Source of the DNA: Candidatus Nitrosopumilus sp. | GTDB taxonomy: Archaea; Thermoproteota; Nitrososphaeria; Nitrososphaerales; Nitrosopumilaceae | DNA length: 64,000 nucleotides | NCBI GenBank assembly: GCA_003331425.1 | Contig: QOOS01000004.1 | Span: 38,006-102,005 of the forward strand | Direction of reading: 5' to 3' | Shown: piece by piece, positions 29,002-39,401 of the stretch | Numbering within the stretch: the first letter of the stretch is position 1 | Layout of the letters: every line of letters begins with the position of its first letter | Notes under the pieces: model-generated | Databases searched by the model: none | What the model was told of the DNA's origin: nothing | What the model saw: the letters and a program-made list of their open reading frames with translations, nothing else | Position numbers and translations under genes: made by a program

Positions 29002-29490
29002 TTGCAGGCAGTAACTGATGAACGATTGGCCCTTTTTGCAGAAATGGAATCAAAATATGAAAATAGTGATATTGAATATTTTGTATCTTTACTGAATCAT
29101 CCTGATTATGTTGTACGAACACGGGCTACTTGCATTTTAGTAGATTTTGGTGGAGAAGATAAAATTCCACATATTGCCAAAGTTTTGAAAAATGATGATA
29201 ATGAACTAGTTCGTCATGAGGCTGCTTTTTCATTAGGTCAGATGTCTTATTCTGCTGCTATTCCTCCACTGATTGATTCAACTCTAAATGATCCAAGCAT
29301 GTTTGTACGTCACGAAGCAGCTATCGCTTTGGGTGTTGTGGGAAACAAGGAGGCAAAAGAGACTTTACAAAAAGCATTAAACGATCCAGACAAACCCGTA
29401 GTGGAATCTGCTGTAGTTGCTTTATCAAATATTGAATTTATGGAAACTTTAAGTAAGAATGAAAAATTTGCTAAATTAACAGGTGGATGA
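29002..29490 (+). CDS. HEAT-repeat protein resembling one half of deoxyhypusine hydroxylase
   Basis: NELVRHEAAFSLGQMSYSAAIPPLIDSTLNDPSMFVRHEAAIALGVVGNKEAKETL: two HE motifs 32 residues apart. Confidence 0.8.
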   Translation: MQAVTDERLALFAEMESKYENSDIEYFVSLLNHPDYVVRTRATCILVDFGGEDKIPHIAKVLKNDDNELVRHEAAFSLGQMSYSAAIPPLIDSTLNDPSMFVRHEAAIALGVVGNKEAKETLQKALNDPDKPVVESAVVALSNIEFMETLSKNEKFAKLTGG

Positions 29491-30292
29491 GATGAATCTT
29501 ACATATGGTGTAATTGCAGTTGTTGGAGTTTTAATCGCAATATCTTTGTCTCTAATTGTTACTGATCCAAATGAAACACCTGCATCTCGTGAACTTGCAA
29601 TTCCTGAAAATAATATTGCTCAAATTGAAGAAGACTTAACCAAACTTTCAGTTAATCCTAGTTTGTTAACTAGTACAAGTAATGTTGGTGATTCCCTAGT
29701 ATTTGAAGTTGAATTTATGGATGATGATGGAAAGATTGTTGATCATGTAAATTATGATGTCTTTGCAAATCAAAATTCAAATACAATTCTTTCAGATTCT
29801 GCAGCACATCGTCACCCTGGAAAGTACCCTGTACATGAAAGTAGTACATTAGATGATTCTATAATTGAAATTAAAGTAATTGTTCAAGGTCTGGGACACG
29901 GTGATGACATTTATGGTCCTAAAGGTATTGAAACTGCTTTTAGTTTAACTCCTGCAGTTTCCGCACAAACTGCAACTAGTACTGAAATTAAAACTGCAGA
30001 TAATTCTGGTATGAGTATGGACTGTCAAGCATCATTAGACTGCTATACTCCTAGTATTGTTACAGTAAGTGTAGGTGATGTAGTAACTATGATTAATTCT
30101 GATTCAACTGCAGCCATGCATTCATTTACTGCCGGTACTGTCGATGGATTTACTCCTTCTCCAAGTGGAACATTTGATACTGGTATAATGAGTGCAAATG
30201 ATACTTTTGAATGGACTCCAGAAACTTCTGGTGAAGTACCATACTATTGTTTACTTCATACTTGGATGCAAGGAACTATTATTGTAGAGTAA
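29483..30292 (+). CDS. Membrane-anchored plastocyanin-like blue copper protein
   Basis: N-term TM; C-terminal cupredoxin with AAMHSFTAG...VPYYCLLHTWMQGTIIVE (Cu ligands H, C, H, M). Confidence 0.85.
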   Translation: MDEMNLTYGVIAVVGVLIAISLSLIVTDPNETPASRELAIPENNIAQIEEDLTKLSVNPSLLTSTSNVGDSLVFEVEFMDDDGKIVDHVNYDVFANQNSNTILSDSAAHRHPGKYPVHESSTLDDSIIEIKVIVQGLGHGDDIYGPKGIETAFSLTPAVSAQTATSTEIKTADNSGMSMDCQASLDCYTPSIVTVSVGDVVTMINSDSTAAMHSFTAGTVDGFTPSPSGTFDTGIMSANDTFEWTPETSGEVPYYCLLHTWMQGTIIVE

Positions 30293-30332
30293 TTTTTTAC
30301 ACATTTAATACTTAAAATTAATTTTATAATTC

Positions 30333-30878
30333 ATGTCATCTGATATCCAAAAACTTCCAAAGTTTCCTTGTGTTGATTGTCATACTGATTGTTGTAAGGA
30401 ATATACTATTTTTGTTAATGCTCATGATGTTTATCGACTTTCCAATGGTTTGAATTGTAAACCTGAAACTTTTTTAGAATTGATTGGTGCAAAAGATTAT
30501 TCATTGGGAATAAAAGTTGAAGAAGGTTTAGTAGATCTTGCTTTAAAACAAAAAAATAATGCATGTAAATTTCTTGAAGAAACTGATGAAGTTTTTAGAT
30601 GTACAGTTAATGATTTCAAACCAGGTGTGTGCAAATCATATCCATTTGAAATGAAAAATGGTAAATTATCTCAAATGAGTGATATCATGTGCCCTACTGA
30701 TTGGGATCTTACTGGCTTTAAAGAAATGATGGTACCTCATTTACAAAAAGATGAATCTGAATGGAAGTTTTATGATCAACTAGTAAAGGAATGGAATTCA
30801 AAACATGAGGGGGAATCATTATCTATATTTCTAAAATTCATGTTAAATCAAGTCGAATTATCTCTTAAAGTGCAATAA
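30333..30878 (+). CDS. YkgJ-type cysteine cluster protein
   Basis: FPCVDCHTDCCKEYTIFVNAHDVYRLS...CKFLEETDEVFRCTVNDFKPGVCKSYPFE. Confidence 0.85.
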   Translation: MSSDIQKLPKFPCVDCHTDCCKEYTIFVNAHDVYRLSNGLNCKPETFLELIGAKDYSLGIKVEEGLVDLALKQKNNACKFLEETDEVFRCTVNDFKPGVCKSYPFEMKNGKLSQMSDIMCPTDWDLTGFKEMMVPHLQKDESEWKFYDQLVKEWNSKHEGESLSIFLKFMLNQVELSLKVQ

Positions 30879-32934
30879 CTTTACTTCCCTCTTCTTTTGA
30901 TTCAAATTTGTAAATTTGTTCAACGTTTGAATCTTCAAAAATTTCTGCATCGTGAGTGATGATTAAAAATTGCATTGGTGTTTGTGAGTTTGAAATTTCT
31001 GTTAATTGAGATAATACTCTAACCAATGATTTCTTCCTCTCAGCATCAAGATGTGTGGTTGGTTCATCAAGTATCATTAGATTTAGGTTTGATGAGCCTA
31101 GTAAACTTGCCATTCCCAATCGTAATGCTAATGCGACGCTTACTTTTTCTCCTCCACTAAGTGATTCCAATTCTAAAACCTCTGTTTTTGAATAACAGGC
31201 AATTGATACGTCTCTAGCTTTTTCTGATAATGCAATTCTTTGAATTTTTGTATTTAGAAATGATAGATATTCTGAAGCTTTAACTGAAATTGAATTTAAT
31301 GCCCATGATCTTAAGCTTGTTGCAACAGAACCATCTCTGCTGAAAATATTTGTTTGAACTTTATCTAATTTTGAAACATATTTTTTTACTATTTTAAGTT
31401 CTAAAATCACTTTTTCAATTGTTTCTATTTGTCTTTTAGCTTTATCTATCTTCTCTAAAATTCCTCCTACTTGTTGATCCATTTGAGATAAACTGGTTTG
31501 TTTTTCTGATATTGTATTTTTAAGATTTAAAAATTCTTTTTCACTGAATCCTTTTGTATCCACTTCTAATTTTAAAATATTTTCAAAAATTACTTTCGAA
31601 TGATCATCAATTTGTGATATTTCTTTTAAATCATTATTGTTCATCATTGGTAATTTTGCTTTTTGAATTTGAGTCTCTTTTTGAATTTCCATTAATTCTT
31701 CTTTTGTGTTTATTGAATGTGCTCTAAGAGTTGCTTCTGCATCTCTTGTTTTTTGTACTTTTTCCAAAAATTCTTTCTTCTTTTGAGTATACATATCTCG
31801 TTCTTTTTCTTTTAGTTTGATATTTTCTTGTAATTTGATTATCTCTTCTTTGATATGTTCTTCTTGAAAAAATGGATTTAATTTTTCTACAATTGAATCA
31901 CACACTGGACATTTGTTATCTTTTAATTGTAATTTTGATGCAAGAATTTGTTTTTCTTTTAAAGATGCAATTTGACTTGTCATTTCTTGAATTTTTTTTA
32001 ATGTGTCCTCTACTGCTTCTTCAACTTTCTGGATTTTTGACTCAAAATCAACTTTTAGTTTAATTTCCTCAAAACACCCTTCACAATCACGTATTTTACG
32101 CTCATTTTCACTAATTTTTTGCTGAATCTCTTTCATTGTTTCTTTAACATATCTTAATAGCTCATCTTTTCGTAATTCTAATTGCTTGATTTTGTCAACT
32201 TTTGGTGTTTCAATTTCTAATTCTTTTTGTAATTTTTTTAATTCTTCGTGAATCTGTTTTTGCTTTAATTCTAGTTGTTTTTTTTCAGGTTCTGCTTCTT
32301 TTATCTCCAGATGTGATCTTTCAAGATCTCGTTCTAAAATCTCAATATGTGTATCATCATATCCTAAATCTGTTTTAATTTTTTCACGAAATTCCTTTGT
32401 TACTTTTTTCATGGATTCAGATGCCACATCTAACTTGTCTATTCCAATTATGGCGTTGAGTAATTCTTTGAATTCTTTTGGTTTTGCATTAATTATTGAA
32501 TTTAATTCACCTTGTTGAACAATTGATGCTATTTTTAATTTCTCAAAATCCATACCTATTGTTTTTTCTACTTGTTCTGTCATTGATTCTCCAAATTGTT
32601 TTCTCTCTCCTGCTGCGATTTCTACTCTGCCCTCCTTAGTTATTTCAGAAAATGTTGCAACTAAGCCCCCCTTACTATCAATTTTTCTTACTGTTTCATA
32701 CTGTTTACCATTTATTGAAAATTCTATTTTTGAATAACCCTGGTTTGAACCTCTTTTAATCAATCCTTTATTTGATTTTCTAGTATGTTGTCCAAATAAT
32801 GAAAACGTAATTCCATCTATGATGCTTGATTTCCCTGCACCGTTTTCTCCTACAAAAATTGTTACTCCTTTTTCAAACTCTAATTTTGTTTCTGAATGTG
32901 CTAGAAAATCTCCTAATTCAATTGAAGTAATCAT
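30865..32934 (-). CDS. rad50: DNA double-strand break repair ATPase Rad50
   Basis: Walker A FVGENGAGKSSIIDGITF, zinc hook CPVC in coiled coil, LESLSGGEKVSVALALRLG, LMILDEPTTHLD. Confidence 0.95.
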   Translation of the reverse strand: MITSIELGDFLAHSETKLEFEKGVTIFVGENGAGKSSIIDGITFSLFGQHTRKSNKGLIKRGSNQGYSKIEFSINGKQYETVRKIDSKGGLVATFSEITKEGRVEIAAGERKQFGESMTEQVEKTIGMDFEKLKIASIVQQGELNSIINAKPKEFKELLNAIIGIDKLDVASESMKKVTKEFREKIKTDLGYDDTHIEILERDLERSHLEIKEAEPEKKQLELKQKQIHEELKKLQKELEIETPKVDKIKQLELRKDELLRYVKETMKEIQQKISENERKIRDCEGCFEEIKLKVDFESKIQKVEEAVEDTLKKIQEMTSQIASLKEKQILASKLQLKDNKCPVCDSIVEKLNPFFQEEHIKEEIIKLQENIKLKEKERDMYTQKKKEFLEKVQKTRDAEATLRAHSINTKEELMEIQKETQIQKAKLPMMNNNDLKEISQIDDHSKVIFENILKLEVDTKGFSEKEFLNLKNTISEKQTSLSQMDQQVGGILEKIDKAKRQIETIEKVILELKIVKKYVSKLDKVQTNIFSRDGSVATSLRSWALNSISVKASEYLSFLNTKIQRIALSEKARDVSIACYSKTEVLELESLSGGEKVSVALALRLGMASLLGSSNLNLMILDEPTTHLDAERKKSLVRVLSQLTEISNSQTPMQFLIITHDAEIFEDSNVEQIYKFESKEEGSKVIAL

Positions 32935-34073
32935 TGTTTTTCCTCTTTTTTGAATTTTTCATAATCGTGCAAAATTATCTCTAACGCTTCATTCATTCCA
33001 TCTGTTGTCAGTGTTGGTAGGAGTTCTTTAATCGCAAAATCTGCATCTTTTTCTGAATCTAATGTTTTTGCTGAAAGTCTAAACATTTCATCTTCAATTG
33101 CACTTGGTCTATCTAGAAATACTGATGAATCTGATATTTGCTTTGTAGTAATTTTCCAAAAACATCTTAGTGATAATGCATTTAATCTGGCAATTTGCGC
33201 CTGAATTTGGTCTGTTTCTATCTCTTCGCCTTGTATTTTTACTTCAATAATTGGTTTTTTTGTAAGATTACTGATTTTTTCTATGATTTGATCAATTGTT
33301 TTTGGTAATTCTTTGTATTCTGTATCAAATGAAAATTGAGGTCTTGTGTCTAATTCAATCCATTTTGGTACTGCTTCATCTCCTGAAATATCTACCTCAA
33401 AAAACCCTTTTTTGACATCCTTAATTCCTTCACTAGTTGTTAATTCAATTGAACCTGGATATGCAATTGGACCTTTTAGATGATTGAATTGTTTGATATC
33501 TTTATCATGTAAATGCCCCATTGCATAATATGTAAAATTTTTTGGTAAATCTGTTGACTGTAATTCTCCTGCAAATTTGTTGAATTCTGTAATTCCTTGA
33601 TGTAGTACCAATATTTTATGTCCAGGAAATTTTTCTACACTTTTATCTAGATTTGAAAATACTTCTTCATATTGAGACATTTCTGTTTTTCTAATTTTGT
33701 CTAATCCTGCTAACATTATTCCTTTGTATTCTATTGGGTTCCCATTACCTATGTATTTTGAAAATCCTAAATTGTGATAGATGTATGGAATAGGTGTTGT
33801 TCTAATTCTACTGATATCATGTTCACCTAAAATAAAAAATGAGTCTATGTTGTTTTCTTTTAATCTTTTTAATGCATTTCCCATTTGTACTATCGCAGTT
33901 CCATTTGGATTGGGTACATGAAAAATATCCCCTGCAAAAATTACAAAATCTACATTATCTTCAATTGATTTGTCAATTGCTTGATTAAAAACATCATACA
34001 CATCTTGCTCTCTTTCATTGGAACCATACTGAACTAATCCCAAATGTGTATCTGAAATATGTGAAAATAACAT
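32931..34073 (-). CDS. mre11: DNA double-strand break repair nuclease Mre11
   Basis: MLFSHISDTHLG, FVIFAGDIFH, LGEHD, YYAMGHLHDKD; calcineurin-like phosphoesterase motifs. Confidence 0.93.
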   Translation of the reverse strand: MLFSHISDTHLGLVQYGSNEREQDVYDVFNQAIDKSIEDNVDFVIFAGDIFHVPNPNGTAIVQMGNALKRLKENNIDSFFILGEHDISRIRTTPIPYIYHNLGFSKYIGNGNPIEYKGIMLAGLDKIRKTEMSQYEEVFSNLDKSVEKFPGHKILVLHQGITEFNKFAGELQSTDLPKNFTYYAMGHLHDKDIKQFNHLKGPIAYPGSIELTTSEGIKDVKKGFFEVDISGDEAVPKWIELDTRPQFSFDTEYKELPKTIDQIIEKISNLTKKPIIEVKIQGEEIETDQIQAQIARLNALSLRCFWKITTKQISDSSVFLDRPSAIEDEMFRLSAKTLDSEKDADFAIKELLPTLTTDGMNEALEIILHDYEKFKKEEKQ

Positions 34074-35605
34074 TAGTCTAATAACAAATCTTTTTGAACT
34101 AATCCTTGTGTAGATTCTACTCCGACATTTTTCATTTTATCTGCCTTTATCCAAGCTTTAGTTGCACTTTGATCTGCTCCCATTTTCTTTTCTTTGACTT
34201 CTTCAACATGAACCATTGATGGTAAATTCGTCCATTGACCCACAAGAACTGCATCTCCTACGTTTAATGATGTCAATTGTGATATCAATTCACGACTGGT
34301 TGACTCTGTGGCTGAGGCTATCTGTCTCTGGTCATCTTCTTGAATGATTTTCATAATTGCAAATGAGCCCATCTGGCTGAGGATGTTTAAATCTACACTG
34401 CGTGGTCTCTGAGATACTATTGCTAAACCTACTCCAAATTTCCTTCCTTCTCTTGCAATTTTTGCAGCCCAATACTTTGCTGCAGTATCATGATCTTTTG
34501 GAATGAATACATGTGCTTCTTCAAGGATTATGAAAACTGGTTCAAAGAATTTGTAATCTTTTTGTTTCTTTGATTTTCCATGTTTTGCTATAGTTGCATT
34601 TTTTCTATCTTTTAACAATTGTTGCAAATAAAATCCCATTGCTACATTTGCTTGTTTTTCTGATAATTCTGAAATGTTAATGATGTTTGTACATCCTTCT
34701 TTAATGTAGTCCATTGGATTTCCAATTTCTGGATCCAAAATATCATCAAATCTTCTTTGTGCATCTTCTATGATGTCTTGCACTCTGTATGCTGATGTTC
34801 TGATTTCTTTTAATTTTTTGTCTTCTGAATTTACAAGTAAATCTACTTCATATTCTAATTTTTTCCAAAACTCTCCTGCTTCTTTTACTTCTTGAGTAAA
34901 TGACATCCTTAAAACTCGTTGTTGTACATCTGCATTTTCTCTAATTTCTAAAACTTCTGAAAACTGATCTGCTTCAAGTAATCTTGGATTAATTTTTGCA
35001 TCAATTACATTTACGTTTGGAATATTTAGTGTTGTGTAATCGTTATGGTAATCAAAAATTATTACTGTGCCTTTTACTTCTGAAATTTTTTTAGTAATTA
35101 AAGAAACTAAATTACTTTTACCCATTCCCGTCATAGCTAGAATTCCTAAGTGTCTAGATACGATTCTATCTAAATTTATTTTAGCTTCAATTTTTTTATT
35201 TCGCAACAAATTCCCAATTTTTAACCAGCCATCTTTTTTTGGACTAAAAATTTCTTCTAGATCTTGATTGGTTGGTTGTGTAATTTCTGTGCCTGGAATT
35301 GGTGGAATTGCAGGAATTATTGACTGACCTCTACGTAAATTTTCTAAAAATCCTAAAATTCCTATATGTGCTGTGAATGTTTTGTCTCTCTTATTGATGT
35401 CTGCAATTTCTGTACTTTCTTCTGCTTCATGAAAATTTCTGACATCCGTAAATGCTGCACTTGATACTGATGATCTTTCAACTAACCCTAAAATTTCCCC
35501 TTCATCAATACTGATTTTAATATATTCTCCAACTGATAATGATCGTGATGTAATTGCTGTTACTGATGTTGGTTTTGATTCTCCAACGACAAAACCTAAA
35601 CTCAT
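34073..35605 (-). CDS. herA: HerA DNA-end-resection translocase
   Basis: LAMTGMGKSNLVSLI Walker A, FIILEEAHVFIP Walker B, IVSQRPRSVD. Confidence 0.93.
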   Translation of the reverse strand: MSLGFVVGESKPTSVTAITSRSLSVGEYIKISIDEGEILGLVERSSVSSAAFTDVRNFHEAEESTEIADINKRDKTFTAHIGILGFLENLRRGQSIIPAIPPIPGTEITQPTNQDLEEIFSPKKDGWLKIGNLLRNKKIEAKINLDRIVSRHLGILAMTGMGKSNLVSLITKKISEVKGTVIIFDYHNDYTTLNIPNVNVIDAKINPRLLEADQFSEVLEIRENADVQQRVLRMSFTQEVKEAGEFWKKLEYEVDLLVNSEDKKLKEIRTSAYRVQDIIEDAQRRFDDILDPEIGNPMDYIKEGCTNIINISELSEKQANVAMGFYLQQLLKDRKNATIAKHGKSKKQKDYKFFEPVFIILEEAHVFIPKDHDTAAKYWAAKIAREGRKFGVGLAIVSQRPRSVDLNILSQMGSFAIMKIIQEDDQRQIASATESTSRELISQLTSLNVGDAVLVGQWTNLPSMVHVEEVKEKKMGADQSATKAWIKADKMKNVGVESTQGLVQKDLLLD

Positions 35606-36438
35606 CCTAATACCTCTCTTGAACCAATTTCATTACTTAATCCTAACAAACTAACCATTTTACCAAGCTCTTTGTCTGATATTTTACAGTTATTATGTGC
35701 AAGCTTTAGTGCATATGGATATCCACCTACACTAGTCTTAAACAGTTTATTCATTATTGACTTCACTTCATCATTATCGTGTTTTCCTCCTAAAAATTCT
35801 AATTTAATAATTGGAGTTGAATCACTTAATCTTACAAATGTCGATGAAATTATTTTATCTGGTCCATAATTTTTTTCTACAAATATTTCACTAAAACCTG
35901 GACCGTTTGTTACATGATTATAATAAAAAATATCTCCTGCAAGTGATCCTAAATTCTCAAATTGTTTTTTTGTGTTTGATGTTTTTGCAATAAAAATAAC
36001 ATTTCTTTTTTTATTCATTGTTCTAACAACTTGTGCATCTAGTGCTGATTGTCTTGTCATAAATTGTGAATGTAGTGAACCATCCATTAAAACTAAATCT
36101 ACTTCGTCAACTGTTTTTTCACATGCATCAATCTCCATTTTACTTGCAATTCTTGAAAGATCTGTATCTGAACCTAATCCTGAATCATGAAGATCAACAA
36201 GGATGTCTCCGTCAGATTTTATTGAAACTGCTGTAGTTGCCCATAATTCAATTCCTTGAAATTTAGTATTGTTGAAACTACTGTCAATACCTGCTGTGAT
36301 TACTTCTTCTTTGGTAGGCGTGAAATCATTCCAATTTGATTGTGCTTTATGTAAAATTTGTTCAAATTTAGGACCTTTTAGAATTGATAACATTTTCTCT
36401 CTATTGATAATGGCATCTTTGTAAACTGTATTGAGCAC
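35602..36438 (-). CDS. nurA: NurA 5'-3' nuclease
   Basis: AGIDSSFNNTKFQGIELWATTAVSI, LVLMDGSL; 4-nt overlap with herA. Confidence 0.88.
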   Translation of the reverse strand: MLNTVYKDAIINREKMLSILKGPKFEQILHKAQSNWNDFTPTKEEVITAGIDSSFNNTKFQGIELWATTAVSIKSDGDILVDLHDSGLGSDTDLSRIASKMEIDACEKTVDEVDLVLMDGSLHSQFMTRQSALDAQVVRTMNKKRNVIFIAKTSNTKKQFENLGSLAGDIFYYNHVTNGPGFSEIFVEKNYGPDKIISSTFVRLSDSTPIIKLEFLGGKHDNDEVKSIMNKLFKTSVGGYPYALKLAHNNCKISDKELGKMVSLLGLSNEIGSREVLG

Positions 36439-36512
36439 AACAATACTTGGTATGTTTGAATAAAATCTTTAGGTTATGTCGATATTTGACTAAGATGATC
36501 CATTAAACAACT

Positions 36513-37469
36513 TTATCCAATCATGCCTTTGAAAATCACTTTTTCATCTGAATTTGATGGAGTGGTTCTATCAATGTATTTTATTTCATACCAATCTCCA
36601 ATATGGATAGTTTTTCCATCAATTTGACGTGGGATTTTGATTTGTACTTCAAAGATGTTTGTATTGTGTCCTGTTTCAATCAAATAATTTGAGTTGGCAT
36701 CAAATTTTGGATTTGCAAGAGTAGTTTTAATTCCTCCTTCACTTCTAAATTCTAATTGACTAATTGAAATTTTATCTTCATCTCTAGAATCTCTATTTGC
36801 ATCTGGTTCATACAGTCTAAGAATAAACTCATGCCCAATTCTTGAACCTCCTCCGAAAGTCTCAATTTCAGCAAATGTTTTTGTTAATGGAATTGACTTT
36901 AGTTGAATGCTTTGTTCTCCAGATTGATTGGATTTATCTAAATATTTTATCACAACAATGTCATCTTGACTTAGTTGTTTCCCATTAATTGTTTCAGGTA
37001 ATTCTAATTTTAGATAAAATTTACCTGTATCGTATCCTGTTTCAATCATTCTTTCAGGCCCTTGGATTGAAATTCCATTTATTGTAAACTCAAAAAGTCC
37101 TTCAGTAGATATTACTTCTATCCCTCGGTGTGACAAATTCAAATCATGATCTGTAATATAGAAATTCACTATGGACATGCTTGATGCTGGAACTGTTGTA
37201 ATTTCAAAGTCTGATTTTATTATCTTTGTATCTAGTAAAATTCCTCTTTCTTGCATTCTATCTGCAGTTTCTGGTTTTACGCATGCTGGCATTCCATTTA
37301 TCCGAATAACTAACTCTAATCCCTCCCTACAGAGTATGTTTTCTGGGGAAATCCCATCTTTCATTTGCTTTATTGGAGATTCTGTTTCTGCATTTATGGG
37401 CAAAATAAATGAAAATATCAAAAAAAATGTTATTCCTAGAATTATTTTTTTATTAATTACCACTACCAC
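36513..37469 (-). CDS. Hypothetical secreted protein
   Basis: Signal peptide IILGITFFLIFSFILPINAETE; repeated VETGYDTGKF/IETGHNTNIF-type segments. Confidence 0.65.
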   Translation of the reverse strand: MVVVINKKIILGITFFLIFSFILPINAETESPIKQMKDGISPENILCREGLELVIRINGMPACVKPETADRMQERGILLDTKIIKSDFEITTVPASSMSIVNFYITDHDLNLSHRGIEVISTEGLFEFTINGISIQGPERMIETGYDTGKFYLKLELPETINGKQLSQDDIVVIKYLDKSNQSGEQSIQLKSIPLTKTFAEIETFGGGSRIGHEFILRLYEPDANRDSRDEDKISISQLEFRSEGGIKTTLANPKFDANSNYLIETGHNTNIFEVQIKIPRQIDGKTIHIGDWYEIKYIDRTTPSNSDEKVIFKGMIG

Positions 37470-37530
37470 AGTAATTCTATTTTTTATTTTAAACTATCAT
37501 TAATTAAGAGAACTTTTCTATGCTGATCAC

Positions 37531-38349
37531 TTGAAAAAAATTGGATTATTGGGTTGTGGTGTAATGGGTACACAGATTGCACTTGCAATTGATTCAGGTA
37601 AAATTCCTGGAATTTTAACACATGTTTATGATGATTCAAAAGATGCATCCTCTGCACTTGTTTCAAAATTAAATAACAAACCCGTGATTGTAGAAAACTC
37701 TCATTTGTTATCTTCACATTCTGTAAATATTGTAGTTGAAGCAGCTTCACAAAATGCAGTAAGAGATGATGGACTAAGCATTTTACAAAATAAACGTGAT
37801 TTTATGATTATGAGTGTGGGTGCATTACTAGATGAATCTATTTATGATATTTTGTACGACGCATGTGATCATTTCAAAAAAACAATTTATCTTCCATCTG
37901 GCGCAATTGCAGGATTAGATGGTTTAAAATCAATCAAAGATGAATTAGATTCTGTATCTATTACTACAACAAAACATCCTCGTTCATTAAAGGGAGCAAA
38001 ATTTTTTGAAACTTCTGAAATTAATTTAGATTCAATTAGTTCTTCAACTGTTATTTTTGAAGGAACTGCACGTGATGCTGTTTCACTATTTCCCGCAAAT
38101 GTCAATGTAGCTGCACTTGTGTCCTTATCTGGAATTGGTAGTGATAAGACATCTGTGAAAATTATTGCTGATCCTAATGCTGATAAGAATACTCATCATA
38201 TTGAGGCAGTAGGTAAATCTGGTAAAATGACCTTTACTATTGAAAATACTCCAGACCCACAAAATCCAAAAACTAGTAGATTAGCTATTTTATCTGCTAT
38301 TGAAACTTTGAGACAATATTGTTCAGATGATATTCAAATCGGTACATAA
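37531..38349 (+). CDS. nadX: L-aspartate dehydrogenase
   Basis: IGLLGCGVMGTQIA Rossmann; YLPSGAIAGLDGLKSI; upstream of nadA. Confidence 0.88.
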   Translation: MKKIGLLGCGVMGTQIALAIDSGKIPGILTHVYDDSKDASSALVSKLNNKPVIVENSHLLSSHSVNIVVEAASQNAVRDDGLSILQNKRDFMIMSVGALLDESIYDILYDACDHFKKTIYLPSGAIAGLDGLKSIKDELDSVSITTTKHPRSLKGAKFFETSEINLDSISSSTVIFEGTARDAVSLFPANVNVAALVSLSGIGSDKTSVKIIADPNADKNTHHIEAVGKSGKMTFTIENTPDPQNPKTSRLAILSAIETLRQYCSDDIQIGT

Positions 38350-38441
38350 ATGGCAAAACTTGCCGCTTTTAGAGATTCTATAGAAGATTATAGACTACTT
38401 CCTATTCTTTAAATTTACACATATTCAATTTTTTGTAAATC

Positions 38442-39398
38442 ATGCAAGTTCAAGATACTTCATTTTTAAAAAATGAAATTATGAGATTGAAAAAGGAAAA
38501 AGACGTTGTCATTTTGGCTCATAATTATGAAATTCCTGATGTACAGGATGTGGCAGATTTTACTGGTGATTCTCTTGGATTATCTCGATTGGCTGCAACT
38601 GTTCCTCAAAAAACAATACTGTTTTGCGGTGTTCATTTTATGGCAGAAACTGCTTCAATAATAAGTCCTGAAAAAAGAGTACTTTTACCTTCATTGGAAG
38701 CTGGTTGTTCATTATCTGACTCAATAACAGTTGAAGAATTAAGAAATTGGAAAAAACAACATCCAAATGCAATTTCTGTTGGTTATGTTAACACTACTGC
38801 TGAAATAAAATCTGAACTTGATTATTGTTGTACTTCATCCAATGCTGTAAATGTTGTAAAAGCAATTCCTGAAGATAAGGAAATTTTATTCTTACCTGAT
38901 ATGTTTCTAGGTTCTTATGTTGCAAAAATGACTGGTAGAAAAAATATGCATATTTGGGCAGGCGAATGCCATGTACATGCTGGGATCACACCTGAAGATG
39001 TTACTAAAAAATTACAATCCATGAAAGATGCAGAATTTGTTATTCATCCTGAATGTAGTTGTACAACACCAATGATGTATGATGTTGCTGATGGAAGTTA
39101 TGACGATAACAAAGTTTCCATTCTTTCAACTGAGGGAATGCTAAATCATGTTAGTAAATCTAAATCAAAGAATTTTGTTGTTGCAACTGAAACTGGAATT
39201 CTGTATAGGATGAAAAAAGAAAATCCTGAGAAAACATTCATTCCAGCTTCAGAAAAGGCTGAATGTGAATATATGAAAATGATTACTCTTGAAAAAGTGT
39301 ATGATGCCTTGATCAATGAAAGAAATGTGATTACTGTTCCAAAAAAAATTGCTGATAAAGCTCGTTTGGCCATTGATAGAATGCTTGAAATCAGTTAA
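38442..39398 (+). CDS. nadA: Quinolinate synthase A
   Basis: VILAHNYEIPDVQDVADFTGDSLGLSRLA, VHFMAETASI, HPECSCTTPM. Confidence 0.94.
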   Translation: MQVQDTSFLKNEIMRLKKEKDVVILAHNYEIPDVQDVADFTGDSLGLSRLAATVPQKTILFCGVHFMAETASIISPEKRVLLPSLEAGCSLSDSITVEELRNWKKQHPNAISVGYVNTTAEIKSELDYCCTSSNAVNVVKAIPEDKEILFLPDMFLGSYVAKMTGRKNMHIWAGECHVHAGITPEDVTKKLQSMKDAEFVIHPECSCTTPMMYDVADGSYDDNKVSILSTEGMLNHVSKSKSKNFVVATETGILYRMKKENPEKTFIPASEKAECEYMKMITLEKVYDALINERNVITVPKKIADKARLAIDRMLEIS

Positions 39399-39401
39399 CA
39401 T

